A DNA stretch of 64,000 nt from CAYUNE01 sp964446115 (GCA_964446115.1 CAYUNE010000034.1:1-64000); one strand, 5' to 3'. Shown: positions 8,082-16,836, counted from the first letter of the stretch. The notes: generated by a model not told the origin, from the letters alone. Made by a program: numbers and translations.

Positions 8082-10316
8082 ATGCCCAAGGCGCTTCTTC
8101 TCTCCATTTTCCACCTGTTCATTGCCGCTGCTGCCGCAGGGGCGGTGGAAATCGGCGATCAGACTCTTCTCATCACCCTGCAACAGGGAAGCGACGGCGT
8201 GGAGCTTGCGGCCGTCAGTAGCGGCGGCAGGCAACTGAACTCGGCCTCCTCCCCGCTTTTCAGCCTCACCCTGCAGCGGCCTGCGGATGGAACCGACACC
8301 GTGATCGACTCCATTCACGGCTGGGGCCGGGTAACGCTGGAGACCGGGCCGGAAAGCTGCCGGATCACCTTTGCCCGACCGCAAAACAGCGCCCTGCCCC
8401 CCTTGCTCGCGGTTACCGTCTCCCTTGAAGTCGCGGCCGGAAAATCAGCCTGGGACCTGCGGGTGAGCGGCATCGGCAGCGAGCACAGTCTCATTTCCAC
8501 CCTCTTTCCCCAACTGCATATCAGCGCGCCGGGAAACGACTATCTCCTCATCCCCAAGTATTCCGGCACCCTCATTGAAAACCCGGCTGACGCCGGGGTT
8601 GATCTTGATCTCTTCTATCCCCGTGGCTGGAGCGCCACCATGCCGTTTCTTGCCTATTATGATGGGACGGGGGCCGGCCTCTACCTGGGATTTCACGATC
8701 CGGACGCTTCCCTGAAAAATATCTCCGTCAGCACCGGCGCCGGGGGAATTGAACTCCAGGGCGGGATAACGGCACCGGACCGGACAAGGACCGGTAACGA
8801 CTGGGAAATGCCGGGCCATGTGGAACTGGATGTTTTCCGCGGTACCTGGTATGAAGCAGCGCTCATCTATAGACAATGGATGGACCGGGAGGCTAATTAC
8901 CGGCCCCGACAGACGACCCGGCGCCGCGCCTCCCAGGCCGCCCTGGGAAGAGTCGGTATCTGGGGATACTGCATGGAACCGCCTTCGGTCTCCATGGAGG
9001 AGATTGAACGGCAGACGAGCGATTTCATCGACTTTTTCCAGGGTGATTCCCAGGATGACGACCCGGTCACGGTGGGGCTGCACTGGTATCGATGGAACGG
9101 CAAGGAGTTTGACGAGGACTATCCCGATTACTTCCCGGAACGGCAGGGAATGGCCGGCGTGGTGGAACGTCTCCAGAATAGCGGTACGGGTGTGATCATG
9201 CCCTATATCAACGGCAGGCTCTATGATACGGATCTCACCGGCGACTGGGATTTCCACCGGAGGGCCCTGGCCGATACCGCGAAACGGCCGGATGGCGGGT
9301 TTTACTCCCAGATCTTCAACAACAACACCTTTGCGGTGATGTGCCCCACCAGGACACAATGGCAGCAGATCATCGGCGATGCCGCGGTGACGCTCACCCG
9401 CCGTCTGGGCAGTGGCGGCATCTACATAGATCAGGTGTGCGCCGCCGCACCGGTGGAATGCATGGATGCCGCCCACAACCACCCCCTGGGCGGCGGTCAC
9501 TGGTGGCGGGACGGCTACCGGGAGATGTTCTCCCGTCTGCGCGCCGCCATGCCGGAGGATCGCTTTGTGGTGGTGGAAGGCGGCGCCGATTACCTGGCCG
9601 ACCAGGTGGACGGCTTCCTCACCGACGGCTGGACGGGCCCGGATCTGGTTCCGGCTTTTCAGGCGGTCTACAGCGGCCGGGTGCAACTCATCGGCAAGCG
9701 CACCGGCACCTCGGAATATGGTAAACAGTCCTTCTACTGCAAGCTGGCCCAGGCCTTTGTGCACGGGGTCCAGCCGGGCCGGGTGTCCTCATGGATCGTC
9801 TACGACAACCGACCCGACGGCCATGGAGACATTGCCCGGCCCTTTCTGCGAAAAATCGCCCGCCTGCGCTCAAAGTTGCGGAATTTTCTCGCCTTCGGCA
9901 CCATGCTCGAGCCCCTCGCCCTGCAGGGTACGCTTCCGCGGATCAGCTCCACCTGGACCGATTACGGCGGTGTGCCGGTGACCGTAACCGTGGATGCTAT
10001 CCAGACAGGTGTTTACCGGAGCGCCGGCGGCGGGGAGATCGCCGTTCTCCTTGTCAACAGTTCCATGACCGACACCCTGGAGTTTGCCTTCGACTTTCCG
10101 GGCGGACGCTACGGTTGCGGAGCCGGGAGCAGGGTCCGCGAGGTGCGTGAAAACCGTGAATCCATCCCGGAAAAAACCACCCCTCCCTTCACGCGATCCC
10201 TGCGGCTGCAACCCATGGACGCAGTTGCCTACATCTTCGACAACTGCGGCTCCTTTCCCTGGCCCGTCTTTTTGCCCGCCATCTTCCCGGAGTCACCGGT
10301 TTCCGCACCGCAGTGA
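8082..10316 (+). CDS. Secreted TIM-barrel glycosidase-like protein (DUF6259-like)
   Basis: This protein of about 744 residues begins with a signal peptide (MPKALLLSIFHLFIAAAAAG). A beta-rich N-terminal part (residues 25-270) is followed by a barrel-like part with DPVTVGLHWYRWNGKEFDED, TGVIMPYINGRLYD, GGIYIDQVCAAAPVEC and DRFVVVEGGADYL. The pattern resembles DUF6259 glycoside-hydrolase-like proteins related to the GH36/GH101 clan. The Asp in IYIDQV and the Glu in VVVEGG are candidate catalytic residues by position only. The C-terminus (residues 640-720) looks like a beta-sandwich. An in-frame GTG lies five codons upstream at 8067; the ATG at 8082 gives the better signal peptide. It ends an apparent operon with an ABC exporter and a lectin-like protein. 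Substrate is unknown. Confidence 0.7.
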   Translation: MPKALLLSIFHLFIAAAAAGAVEIGDQTLLITLQQGSDGVELAAVSSGGRQLNSASSPLFSLTLQRPADGTDTVIDSIHGWGRVTLETGPESCRITFARPQNSALPPLLAVTVSLEVAAGKSAWDLRVSGIGSEHSLISTLFPQLHISAPGNDYLLIPKYSGTLIENPADAGVDLDLFYPRGWSATMPFLAYYDGTGAGLYLGFHDPDASLKNISVSTGAGGIELQGGITAPDRTRTGNDWEMPGHVELDVFRGTWYEAALIYRQWMDREANYRPRQTTRRRASQAALGRVGIWGYCMEPPSVSMEEIERQTSDFIDFFQGDSQDDDPVTVGLHWYRWNGKEFDEDYPDYFPERQGMAGVVERLQNSGTGVIMPYINGRLYDTDLTGDWDFHRRALADTAKRPDGGFYSQIFNNNTFAVMCPTRTQWQQIIGDAAVTLTRRLGSGGIYIDQVCAAAPVECMDAAHNHPLGGGHWWRDGYREMFSRLRAAMPEDRFVVVEGGADYLADQVDGFLTDGWTGPDLVPAFQAVYSGRVQLIGKRTGTSEYGKQSFYCKLAQAFVHGVQPGRVSSWIVYDNRPDGHGDIARPFLRKIARLRSKLRNFLAFGTMLEPLALQGTLPRISSTWTDYGGVPVTVTVDAIQTGVYRSAGGGEIAVLLVNSSMTDTLEFAFDFPGGRYGCGAGSRVREVRENRESIPEKTTPPFTRSLRLQPMDAVAYIFDNCGSFPWPVFLPAIFPESPVSAPQ

Positions 10317-10338
10317 GTTGGGGACTGAGGCCGGCTCT

Positions 10339-11382
10339 TTATTCCATTACCAGCACCTTGGCGCCGCGCAGGTGGCCCGATTTCAGATCCTGCAGCGCCC
10401 GGTTGGCCTCGGTGAGCGGATAGAGGCCGACATCCGGTTTGAGGCGCAACGTCGCCGCCATGAGCAAAAACTCCTCCACATCCCTGCGGCAGACATTGGC
10501 CACTGTTTTGATCTCCTTTTCCATCCACAGGTGGGCGGCATAGTCCAGGCCGGAAAGCTCGTCGCGGTCGGCGCCCTCCTTACGGATGGCATTGATGACC
10601 AGTCGTCCGCCCGGAGCAAGATGGGACAGGGCGGAGATCACCGGCCGCCAGGCCGGGGTGGTATCGATGATCGCGGCCGGCGGCTCGGGTGGTTTTTCCG
10701 CGGTGTCTCCGGCCCAATCGGCACCCAGCTCCAGGGCAAAGGCACGTTCCGTTGCACTGCGGGCAAAGACAAAAACCGGAGAATCGGGATAACGGTATTT
10801 CACCATCTTCAGCACCAGATGACCGGAGCCGCCAAAGCCGGTGAGACCTAGAATCCGACCGTTTTCCAAAGAGGTGAGTTTCAGGGCGCGATATCCCACC
10901 GCCCCGGCACAGAGCAGAGGCGCTGTCTCGTGATCGGTCAGGGTGTCGGGCAACGCATAGGCAAACTGTTCCGATACCGTCATATATTCTGCATATCCGC
11001 CGGGCGCGTCCCGGCCCGTGGCCCTGAATTGCGGGCAGAGGTTTTCCAGGCCGCCGCGACACCGGGAGCAGGAGCCGCAGGCTGAAAAAATCCAGGCAAC
11101 GCCCACCCGGTCACCGATCTTGAACCGATGGGCGGCTGTTCCGGTTTCCGCCACCCGCCCCACCACCTGGTGGCCGGGAATCATCGGCAAAACAGCAGGT
11201 GGAGTCCGTCCCTCGATTTCATCCAGTTCGGTGTGACATACCCCGCAGCAGGAAACCCGGATGAGGATCTCCCCTTCCCGGGGCCGGGGAATAGGCAAAC
11301 GGGAGCATGTCAACGGTTCAAAATTCTCGGCCGGCACCGCCACCCGGTGAAGAAGCTGTGCCTGCATGGTTGATGCCGTCAT
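10339..11382 (-). CDS. Zinc-dependent alcohol dehydrogenase (medium-chain family)
   Basis: This 347-residue enzyme should oxidise or reduce an alcohol/aldehyde pair with NAD(P). Catalytic zinc residues appear in CCGVCHTELDE and the GHQVVG motif. The structural zinc loop has four cysteines (CGSCSRCRGGLENLC, residues 101-115). The nucleotide fold is LGLTGFGGSGHLVLKMVKY. It resembles the AdhA/AdhP-type zinc alcohol dehydrogenases. It points toward the end of the glycosidase-like gene, 22 bases away, so the two genes converge. A second possible ATG lies five codons inside. Nothing around it defines the physiological substrate. Confidence 0.87.
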   Translation of the reverse strand: MTASTMQAQLLHRVAVPAENFEPLTCSRLPIPRPREGEILIRVSCCGVCHTELDEIEGRTPPAVLPMIPGHQVVGRVAETGTAAHRFKIGDRVGVAWIFSACGSCSRCRGGLENLCPQFRATGRDAPGGYAEYMTVSEQFAYALPDTLTDHETAPLLCAGAVGYRALKLTSLENGRILGLTGFGGSGHLVLKMVKYRYPDSPVFVFARSATERAFALELGADWAGDTAEKPPEPPAAIIDTTPAWRPVISALSHLAPGGRLVINAIRKEGADRDELSGLDYAAHLWMEKEIKTVANVCRRDVEEFLLMAATLRLKPDVGLYPLTEANRALQDLKSGHLRGAKVLVME

Positions 11383-11592
11383 GATCCGTCGTCACAGGTA
11401 AAAGAAAAAATTTTCCGGCACCGCCGGTCAGGCGGGATTTTCATACCGGCTCCAATACAATTTTCAGCACATTCTCTTTCAATGTTTTTGGAATTATGTT
11501 CCGGCTGCGGTAGAGTGTGGTTGGCGATACTCCGGCGGCTGTCGTCGGACACCGGTGGCCGGCGCCGGAAAAATGTTCATGCTCGCAGAGAA

Positions 11593-12144
11593 ATGACCAT
11601 GTGGCCCGTAACCAGATTTCTGCTTTGTATCCAGTTGGTATATCTGATAATTCATCCATCGGCAATCTTTGCCGATTCAACCGGGGAGAACGCTGCCGTG
11701 CAACCGATCCAACCACTTGTCATGCAACCCATCGGCCGGGTCCGGAAAACGGATTCGCGCACCACCCTTCTCATCAACAGCGAATTTTCCCCTGCACTCA
11801 AAGGGCTTGAGGATTTTTCCCATGTCTGGGTGTTCTGGTGGTTCGATCGCAACGACAATCCGGACAAGCGCTCGGTGCTCCAGGTGCATCCCCGCGCCAA
11901 CAGGGACAATCCCCTCACCGGGGTGTTTGCCTGTCGGGCCCCGGTGCGGCCCAATCTCATCGCCTTTTCCCTCTGCCGGATTGTGGCCATACACGGCAAC
12001 GAAGTGGAGGTTGAAAAGATCGACGCCTTTGCCGATACGCCCATACTGGATCTGAAACCCTACATACCGGGCATTGATACGGCATCGCAGGCAACGGTGC
12101 CCGACTGGATACGCAGAAAGCGGAAACTGCCGGGTCGGGAGTGA
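11593..12144 (+). CDS. TrmO/TsaA-like protein with an N-terminal signal peptide
   Basis: Residues 45-160 contain the TrmO (YaeB/TsaA) fold signature: MQPIGRVRKTD, GLEDFSHVWVFWWF, GVFACRAPVRPNLIAFSL and TPILDLKPYIPGID. TrmO uses S-adenosylmethionine to N6-methylate t6A37 in tRNA, a cytoplasmic job. This copy instead begins with MTMWPVTR followed by a hydrophobic run ending PSAIFA|DS, which looks like a Sec signal peptide. The track of in-frame starts allows a longer version, but those codons are low in coding character. The stop TGA shares its last base with the ATG of the next transporter gene, so the pair is translationally coupled. If exported, it is unlikely to act on tRNA. A membrane-anchored cytoplasmic form is possible. 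Confidence 0.72.
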   Translation: MTMWPVTRFLLCIQLVYLIIHPSAIFADSTGENAAVQPIQPLVMQPIGRVRKTDSRTTLLINSEFSPALKGLEDFSHVWVFWWFDRNDNPDKRSVLQVHPRANRDNPLTGVFACRAPVRPNLIAFSLCRIVAIHGNEVEVEKIDAFADTPILDLKPYIPGIDTASQATVPDWIRRKRKLPGRE

Positions 12145-13103
12145 TGTTTCAGCGCTTTATTACCTTTCCGGCCCGTCATCTCATCGTGATTGTGCCGGTC
12201 ACCATTCTCCTTGCCCTGATAATCGGTCTCCGGATCGATACCTCGCCCATGCGGCGTCTTATTCTGCCGGTGGCTATTCTCATGGTCTATCCGGCCATGA
12301 TCGGCCTGCAGCTTTCCGAACTGCTCCACCTGCGGGAACGGGGCCTGATTGCCGCCAATCTCATCCTTAACTTCCTCATTCTACCGGCGGCGGCCTGGGG
12401 TATTGGCCGTCTGGTGCTCGCCGACCAGCCGGAACTGCGCACCGGCCTTTTGCTCATCTCTCTGATTCCAGGTGGCAACATGGTTGTCGCCTTCACCATG
12501 CTCTTTCAGGGGAATATGGCGGCATCGCTCAAGCTCACCGCCATCAACCTGATCCTGGGAGGATTGCTGGCCCCGCCGTTTCTCTCGCTGTTGGCCGGTT
12601 CCCTGGTTCCCGTCGATCTCGGGCGGATCGCCCGCACCGTGCTACTGGTGGTTGTCGTTCCCCTGGTCATGGGCCTCATCACTCACCGCATCCTCCTTGC
12701 CCGCTACGGCAAGCGGACATTCACCCGCCGGATCAAACCATGTTTACCGGGGATCAGTGGTTGGGGCCTGATATATATCGTCTTCACCTCGGTCTCCGGC
12801 CAGGCTGCTCACATCTTTGCCTATCCGGAGCTGCTGGTACGTTCGCTGCTGGCCCTTGCCCTCTTCTACCTGCTGATCTTTGCGCTCTGCCTGCCCATGG
12901 GCCGCCTCTGGTTTAACCGCAGGGACGGGATTACCCTGCTGCTCAATATCCTGCTGCGCAACCTGGCCATCGCCATCGCCCTGGCCGGCACCGTCTTTTC
13001 ATCCCGGACGGCCATGCAGGTGGCCCTGGCCTTTCTCTTCCAGCAGCAACTCGCCATCTGGTTCAATCGCTTCGAGAACCGCTTTCACCTGCTGGGGTTG
13101 TGA
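12144..13103 (+). CDS. ACR3/BASS-superfamily transporter (arsenite efflux or bile acid:sodium symporter type)
   Basis: This 319-residue protein is almost entirely membrane helices, about ten, as in the ACR3 arsenite-antimonite exporters and related bile-acid:Na+ symporter proteins. Recognisable stretches include LILNFLILPAAAWGIGRLVL, LLLISLIPGGNMVVAFTMLF and ILLRNLAIAIALAGTVFSSR. The conserved ACR3 cysteine of the fourth helix (the CTAMV-type motif) is replaced here by IPGGNMVVA, so arsenite specificity is doubtful. The ATG overlaps the stop of the TrmO-like gene (TGATG). A GTG one codon earlier is the alternative start. It converges on ftsH, whose stop lies 25 bases away. Confidence 0.75.
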   Translation: MFQRFITFPARHLIVIVPVTILLALIIGLRIDTSPMRRLILPVAILMVYPAMIGLQLSELLHLRERGLIAANLILNFLILPAAAWGIGRLVLADQPELRTGLLLISLIPGGNMVVAFTMLFQGNMAASLKLTAINLILGGLLAPPFLSLLAGSLVPVDLGRIARTVLLVVVVPLVMGLITHRILLARYGKRTFTRRIKPCLPGISGWGLIYIVFTSVSGQAAHIFAYPELLVRSLLALALFYLLIFALCLPMGRLWFNRRDGITLLLNILLRNLAIAIALAGTVFSSRTAMQVALAFLFQQQLAIWFNRFENRFHLLGL

Positions 13104-13128
13104 TCAGCGCTGGAGACAGCGGCTATCT

Positions 13129-15039
13129 TCACCCTTGCCGCTCATCCTCGCCGGACTCCACCCGGGCAACCACATCCTCAACCTCCTCGCCGCTGATCAC
13201 CTCTTTTTCTTCGAGACGCCGGGCCAGGGCATCAAGAACCCGGCGTTTTTCCGTCAGAATACCGTTGACCCGGCGATGTTCGTCTTCCACGATCTTGCGG
13301 GTCTCCTCGTCGATCATGCGGGCGGTCTCTTCACTGAAATTGCGTTCCTCCTGACCCTGGATGCCGAGATACTGGAGATCCTGACTTTTACCATAGGTGA
13401 TGGGACCGAGCTTTTTGCTCATGCCCAGGCGGGTGATCATGGAGCGGGCGATCTCCGAAGCCCGTTCCAGGTCATTGGAAGCACCACTGGAAACATCGCC
13501 GAAAACAATCTCCTCCGCCACCCGGCCTCCCAGCAGAATGGCGATCTGATCCTTGAGCTCCGCCTCGGTGGAGAGAAACTTCTCATCCACCGGCAACTGC
13601 ATGGTATAACCCAGTGCGGCGATCCCCCGGGGAATAATCGACACCTTGTGCACGGGTTCGCCGGTTGGCACGGTCACCGCAACCAGGGCATGGCCGGATT
13701 CGTGGAAGGCGACCCGGTGCTTTTCCTCGGGGTTTAAGGCCCGGTGCTTTTTCTCCGGTCCGGCGATGACGCGGTCGATGGCCGCTTCAAAATCCCCCAT
13801 GGTCACCTTTTCACCCTTGCGCCGCAGGGCCTGGATGGCTGCCTCGTTGCAGATATTTTCAAGGTCGGCGCCGACAAAACCGGGCGTGCGCTGGGCAACC
13901 ACGGTGAGATCCACATCATCGGCCAGAGTCAGCTTGGCGGAATGGAGCTTGAGAATCGCCTCCCGGTCCCGCAGGTCCGGTTTGTCCACCAGCACCTGGC
14001 GGTCAAAACGTCCGGCCCGCAACAGGGCCTTGTCAAGGATTTCCGGCCGGTTGGTGGCAGCCATCACCACGACCCCGGTGGAGGGATCAAAACCGTCCAT
14101 CTCGGTGAGAATCTGGTTTAAGGTTTGCTCCCGTTCATCATGCCCCCCCATGGCCGGTCCTATGCCCCGGGCCCGGCCAATGGCATCCAGTTCATCGATG
14201 AAGATGATGCAGGGCGCTTTTTTGCGGGCCTGCTCAAAGAGTTCCCGCACCCGGGCGGCTCCGACCCCGACAAACATCTCGATGAACTCCGATCCGGATA
14301 TGGAGAAAAACGGAACCCCAGACTCCCCGGCAACGGCCCGCGCCAACAGGGTTTTGCCGGTACCGGGCGGACCCACCATGAGGATTCCCTTGGGCATGCG
14401 GCCGCCCAGTTTTCTGATCTGGCTTGGATCTTTTAAAAAGTCCACACTCTCCTTCAGCTCCTGCTTGGCCTCCTCGGCTCCGGCGACGTCGTCGAAGGTA
14501 ACCTTGGGCAGGTTGTTGGGATGGATGTGAATCTTGTTGCCGATGTTGAGCATGCCCCGGCCCATGTTTCCCATGCGCCTGGCCATCCAGCCCCAGAAGA
14601 GAAACAGCAGTCCAAAGGGCAGCACCCAGTTGAAGAGAAACTTGGCCAGCCAGTCTGAATTCTGGCGCACCGTATATCTGACCCCCTGTTTTTCCAGGGT
14701 CATGGCCAGATCGTTGTTCCACATGAGGGGAATGGTGATGAAACGCTTGGGCTGACCGGTTTTTTCATCCTTTTCGGTCAGGGTGCCGGTGATCATCCGG
14801 TCGGTAACCACGGCCTCGACAACCTGGTGGTTCTGCACCCGGGTAAGAAACTCGCTGTAGGGAATCTCCTGCTGTCTGGCCTGCCGGTATCCCTGATAGT
14901 ATTGGTAGGAGATGAGAATGAAGATAAGATAAAGCCAGAAGGTGAAATTGGGATTTTGCCAGAATTTTTCCTTGCTGGTTTTATTGATCTCGATCTCCGG
15001 TTTGTTGCCGTTGCCCAAGGTAAAGTTGGTCTTTTTCAT
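13129..15039 (-). CDS. ftsH: ATP-dependent zinc metalloprotease FtsH
   Basis: This 636-residue AAA+ protease degrades misfolded and regulatory membrane proteins. It has two N-terminal membrane helices (FTFWLYLIFILISYQYY and FNWVLPFGLLFLFWGW) with a periplasmic segment between them. Then follow Walker A GPPGTGKT, Walker B CIIFIDELDAIG, the second region of homology ATNRPEILDKALLRAGRFDR and the zinc site VAFHESGHALVAV. The ATG at 15039 follows AGGGGG and is preferred over an upstream codon 29 residues earlier. The C-terminal coiled-coil region (KRRVLDALARRLEEKEVISG) is intact. It stands alone: the transporter gene converges on it, and a repeat-rich gap lies upstream. Confidence 0.97.
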   Translation of the reverse strand: MKKTNFTLGNGNKPEIEINKTSKEKFWQNPNFTFWLYLIFILISYQYYQGYRQARQQEIPYSEFLTRVQNHQVVEAVVTDRMITGTLTEKDEKTGQPKRFITIPLMWNNDLAMTLEKQGVRYTVRQNSDWLAKFLFNWVLPFGLLFLFWGWMARRMGNMGRGMLNIGNKIHIHPNNLPKVTFDDVAGAEEAKQELKESVDFLKDPSQIRKLGGRMPKGILMVGPPGTGKTLLARAVAGESGVPFFSISGSEFIEMFVGVGAARVRELFEQARKKAPCIIFIDELDAIGRARGIGPAMGGHDEREQTLNQILTEMDGFDPSTGVVVMAATNRPEILDKALLRAGRFDRQVLVDKPDLRDREAILKLHSAKLTLADDVDLTVVAQRTPGFVGADLENICNEAAIQALRRKGEKVTMGDFEAAIDRVIAGPEKKHRALNPEEKHRVAFHESGHALVAVTVPTGEPVHKVSIIPRGIAALGYTMQLPVDEKFLSTEAELKDQIAILLGGRVAEEIVFGDVSSGASNDLERASEIARSMITRLGMSKKLGPITYGKSQDLQYLGIQGQEERNFSEETARMIDEETRKIVEDEHRRVNGILTEKRRVLDALARRLEEKEVISGEEVEDVVARVESGEDERQG

Positions 15040-15146
15040 GCCCGGCCCCCTGAATTTATTATTTTTTTCTCTCTCCACGCTTCCGAGATCTGAAAAAACA
15101 ATAACCAGGAAAAGGAGATATCGCAAGAGTCACAGCAGGGGAAAAG

Positions 15147-15252
15147 GTAACCGTTCACCGGCCCGGCAAACCGGCGCTATGATGTATTTCCAGGCTGTGG
15201 ACGCCCACGGGAAAAACGATCCGCAAATACCGTCCGGCCCGGTGAACGCTCA
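15147..15252. repeat. REP-like inverted-repeat element
   Basis: CGTTCACCGG (15152-15161) is the exact reverse complement of CCGGTGAACG (15239-15248). The pair bounds an element of about 105 bases between ftsH and the gnd-zwf remnant. The arms share the GTAACCGTTCAC / GTGAACGCTC theme seen in the elements near 16850 and 36270, which suggests a dispersed REP/BIME-type family. Confidence 0.5.
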
Positions 15253-15256
15253 GAGA

Positions 15257-16216
15257 TCATTTACACAGGGGCAACTCCCGGGCGGCGGCTGAGCTGAGAC
15301 AGGCGGTGAGCTCCTTCACCTCGTCATCACCGGCCTCAGCCCCGTGCTTCACCATGTTGCGAATGGTCCGCCGCCAGGAGCCCGCAATTCGCAAGACAGT
15401 CCAGCACCGGGGTGAGAAATTGCCAGCTTCGCTCCACGGCATCCTGCCGCCAGAAGAGCAGCTGATCCCCCTGGATACACTCGATGAGCACCTTGCCGTA
15501 TCCGTCCACCGCCGCCTTGTCGAACTGTTCTTCATAGTGAAAATCCATGGTGACCGAGGTAAGGCAGAGACTTGGTCCCGGACTTTTGGTCTGAAAGGTG
15601 AGGCTGATTTTCTCGCTGGGGGCGATACCGATACACAGGCGATTGGCGGTGATATGCCTGCCGAGAAAACCACGCAGCATGGAATGGGGAACCTCCCGGA
15701 ACCAAATGGTGATCTCTGTCCGCTTTTCGGCCAGCCGTTTTCCGGAGGTAAGATAGAAGGGCACCCCCTGCCAGCGCCCTCCCCTGCCGCTTCTTCACCA
15801 TTCCGGCGCCGATCATAGCGGCCACTGAGGCATACAGGGTCGGAGGCAGGGCCAGGTAGAAAAGCCGGTTCCCCCCGATACCGTAGCCTGTATCCAGCTC
15901 ATCCAGCCGCCGGGCAAGCGAGGCAAAATCAGCCTCTTCATCATAGGCGAGCTGCTGATAGCAGAGGATGGGGGCAAAGGTTTCCCAGGAGTCCCGGGGT
16001 ATCTCCCGGTCGGCGGATCTTCTCCAGCCGGCTGTCCCGGGCAAAGGCCCGTTCGATATCCTCAAGGCGGTGGAGTCCGCGGGCGCCCTCCTCCACCAGC
16101 TGATCGATCTTGGCCGGGGTCCGGTTGTGGACGGTCACCTCCATGCCGTGACGCAGCAGACGCCGCGCCATGTTCTTTCCCATTCGCCCCAGACCGATCA
16201 TCGTTACCCCTTTCAT
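15257..16216 (-). pseudogene. Degraded gnd-zwf remnant (6-phosphogluconate dehydrogenase N-terminus joined to glucose-6-phosphate dehydrogenase pieces)
   Basis: From the ATG at 16216 (good AGAGGA site upstream) the minus strand encodes the start of a 6-phosphogluconate dehydrogenase: VTMIGLGRMGKNMARRLL and VTVHNRTPAKIDQLVEEG. After about 55 codons, near 16050, homology jumps in a different frame to mid-protein glucose-6-phosphate dehydrogenase: SWETFAPILCYQQLAYDEEA and GGNRLFYLALPPTLYASVAA. Near 15765 a second frame change and a deletion of roughly 190 codons lead to its C-terminal part: PFYLTSGKRLAEKRTEITIW and NRLCIGIAPSEKISLTFQTK. A third shift occurs near 15400 before the last recognisable SW segment. 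Most of 6PGDH and the catalytic core of G6PDH are gone, so no functional enzyme can be made. The order implies an ancestral gnd-zwf operon. Confidence 0.88.
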
Positions 16217-16518
16217 TGTAATCCTCTGTCGATTTTTTCCTGAATGGATGAAACACCCCGTCCATCCGACCCGGCTGAAATACCGGAAGTGAACCAAAAA
16301 GTTGTTCCTGAATTCACTTCGCTTTTCACCTGCAATACTGAGACCCCGAAAAAAATTAAAGGCGGAACCCGGGATACGCAACCCATTTATCAAAAACGAG
16401 ATCAGCGTGATGCCGACGTGATTTCCCGGGACGCCCTAATCACTGCTTGTCATATAACCGCTTTCGGAGCATAATGGCTTTCCACTACCGATCTTACCAA
16501 TTATGCAGAGGGGCTCCC
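16217..16518. other. Intergenic gap of about 300 bases between divergent genes
   Basis: It holds the ribosome-binding site of the gnd remnant (near 16222) and, at 16447-16476, a weak promoter-like pair for the selenoprotein gene (TTGTCA, 18 bases, ATAATG). No gene, RNA or repeat was recognised in the remainder. Confidence 0.5.
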
Positions 16519-16836
16519 ATGGAAATAGAGGTTGTTCATCTTGAAGGCTGCAGTGCCACACCTGCCACCATAGCACGCGTCAAGGAGGTTGCCCGCAGAC
16601 TGGGTCTGGAAACGGATATCCGGGTCATTGTGGTGAGAACCCCTGAAGAGGCGGAGCTGTATGGCCATATCGGCAGTCCGACGGTTCGGGTCAACGGTCT
16701 CGATATGGAACCGCAGGCAAGGGATATTCATCAATTCGGACTCTCCTGAAGGAGATACGGGGCATCGTCGGTGCCCCCGGTGGAGATGATACAAAAGGCG
16801 CTTGAGGAATCGATGAAAAACAACGAAAAAAGATGA
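16519..16836 (+). CDS. Probable selenoprotein: small thioredoxin-fold protein with in-frame UGA (Sec) at codon 77
   Basis: The frame starting at the ATG at 16519 reads MEIEVVHLEGCSATPATIAR, then GSPTVRVNGLDMEPQARDIH and QFGLS, and then reaches TGA at 16747-16749. The same frame continues with RRYGASSVPPVEMIQKALEE and SMKNNEKR to a TGA at 16834. The continuation looks like protein, with an amphipathic C-terminal helix after VPPVEMI. From memory, relatives in this family carry cysteine after the FGL segment, so UGA replaces a redox cysteine. A 6-bp hairpin with a 7-base loop containing GU starts nine bases after the UGA, matching a bacterial SECIS. One further cysteine (Cys11) lies in the first loop. 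Reading the UGA as Sec gives 105 residues. The reductase function and substrate are inferred. Confidence 0.82.
16759..16777 (+). promoter_or_regulatory. Bacterial SECIS-like hairpin downstream of in-frame UGA
   Basis: GGGGCA (16759-16764) pairs perfectly with TGCCCC (16772-16777), leaving the loop TCGTCGG. The G-U pair in the loop lies 21-22 bases from the U of the UGA, close to the spacing of the SelB-binding loop in the E. coli fdhF SECIS. It lies wholly within the coding frame, as bacterial SECIS elements do. Confidence 0.72.

Noticed and set aside
12144..13103. Confident naming as ACR3 arsenite exporter
   Set aside because: The usual helix-4 cysteine motif is absent and no arsenic genes are adjacent.
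15257..16216. Programmed frameshifts or Sec codons keeping gnd-zwf alive
   Set aside because: Large parts of both enzymes, including the G6PDH catalytic region, are missing, so recoding could not restore function.
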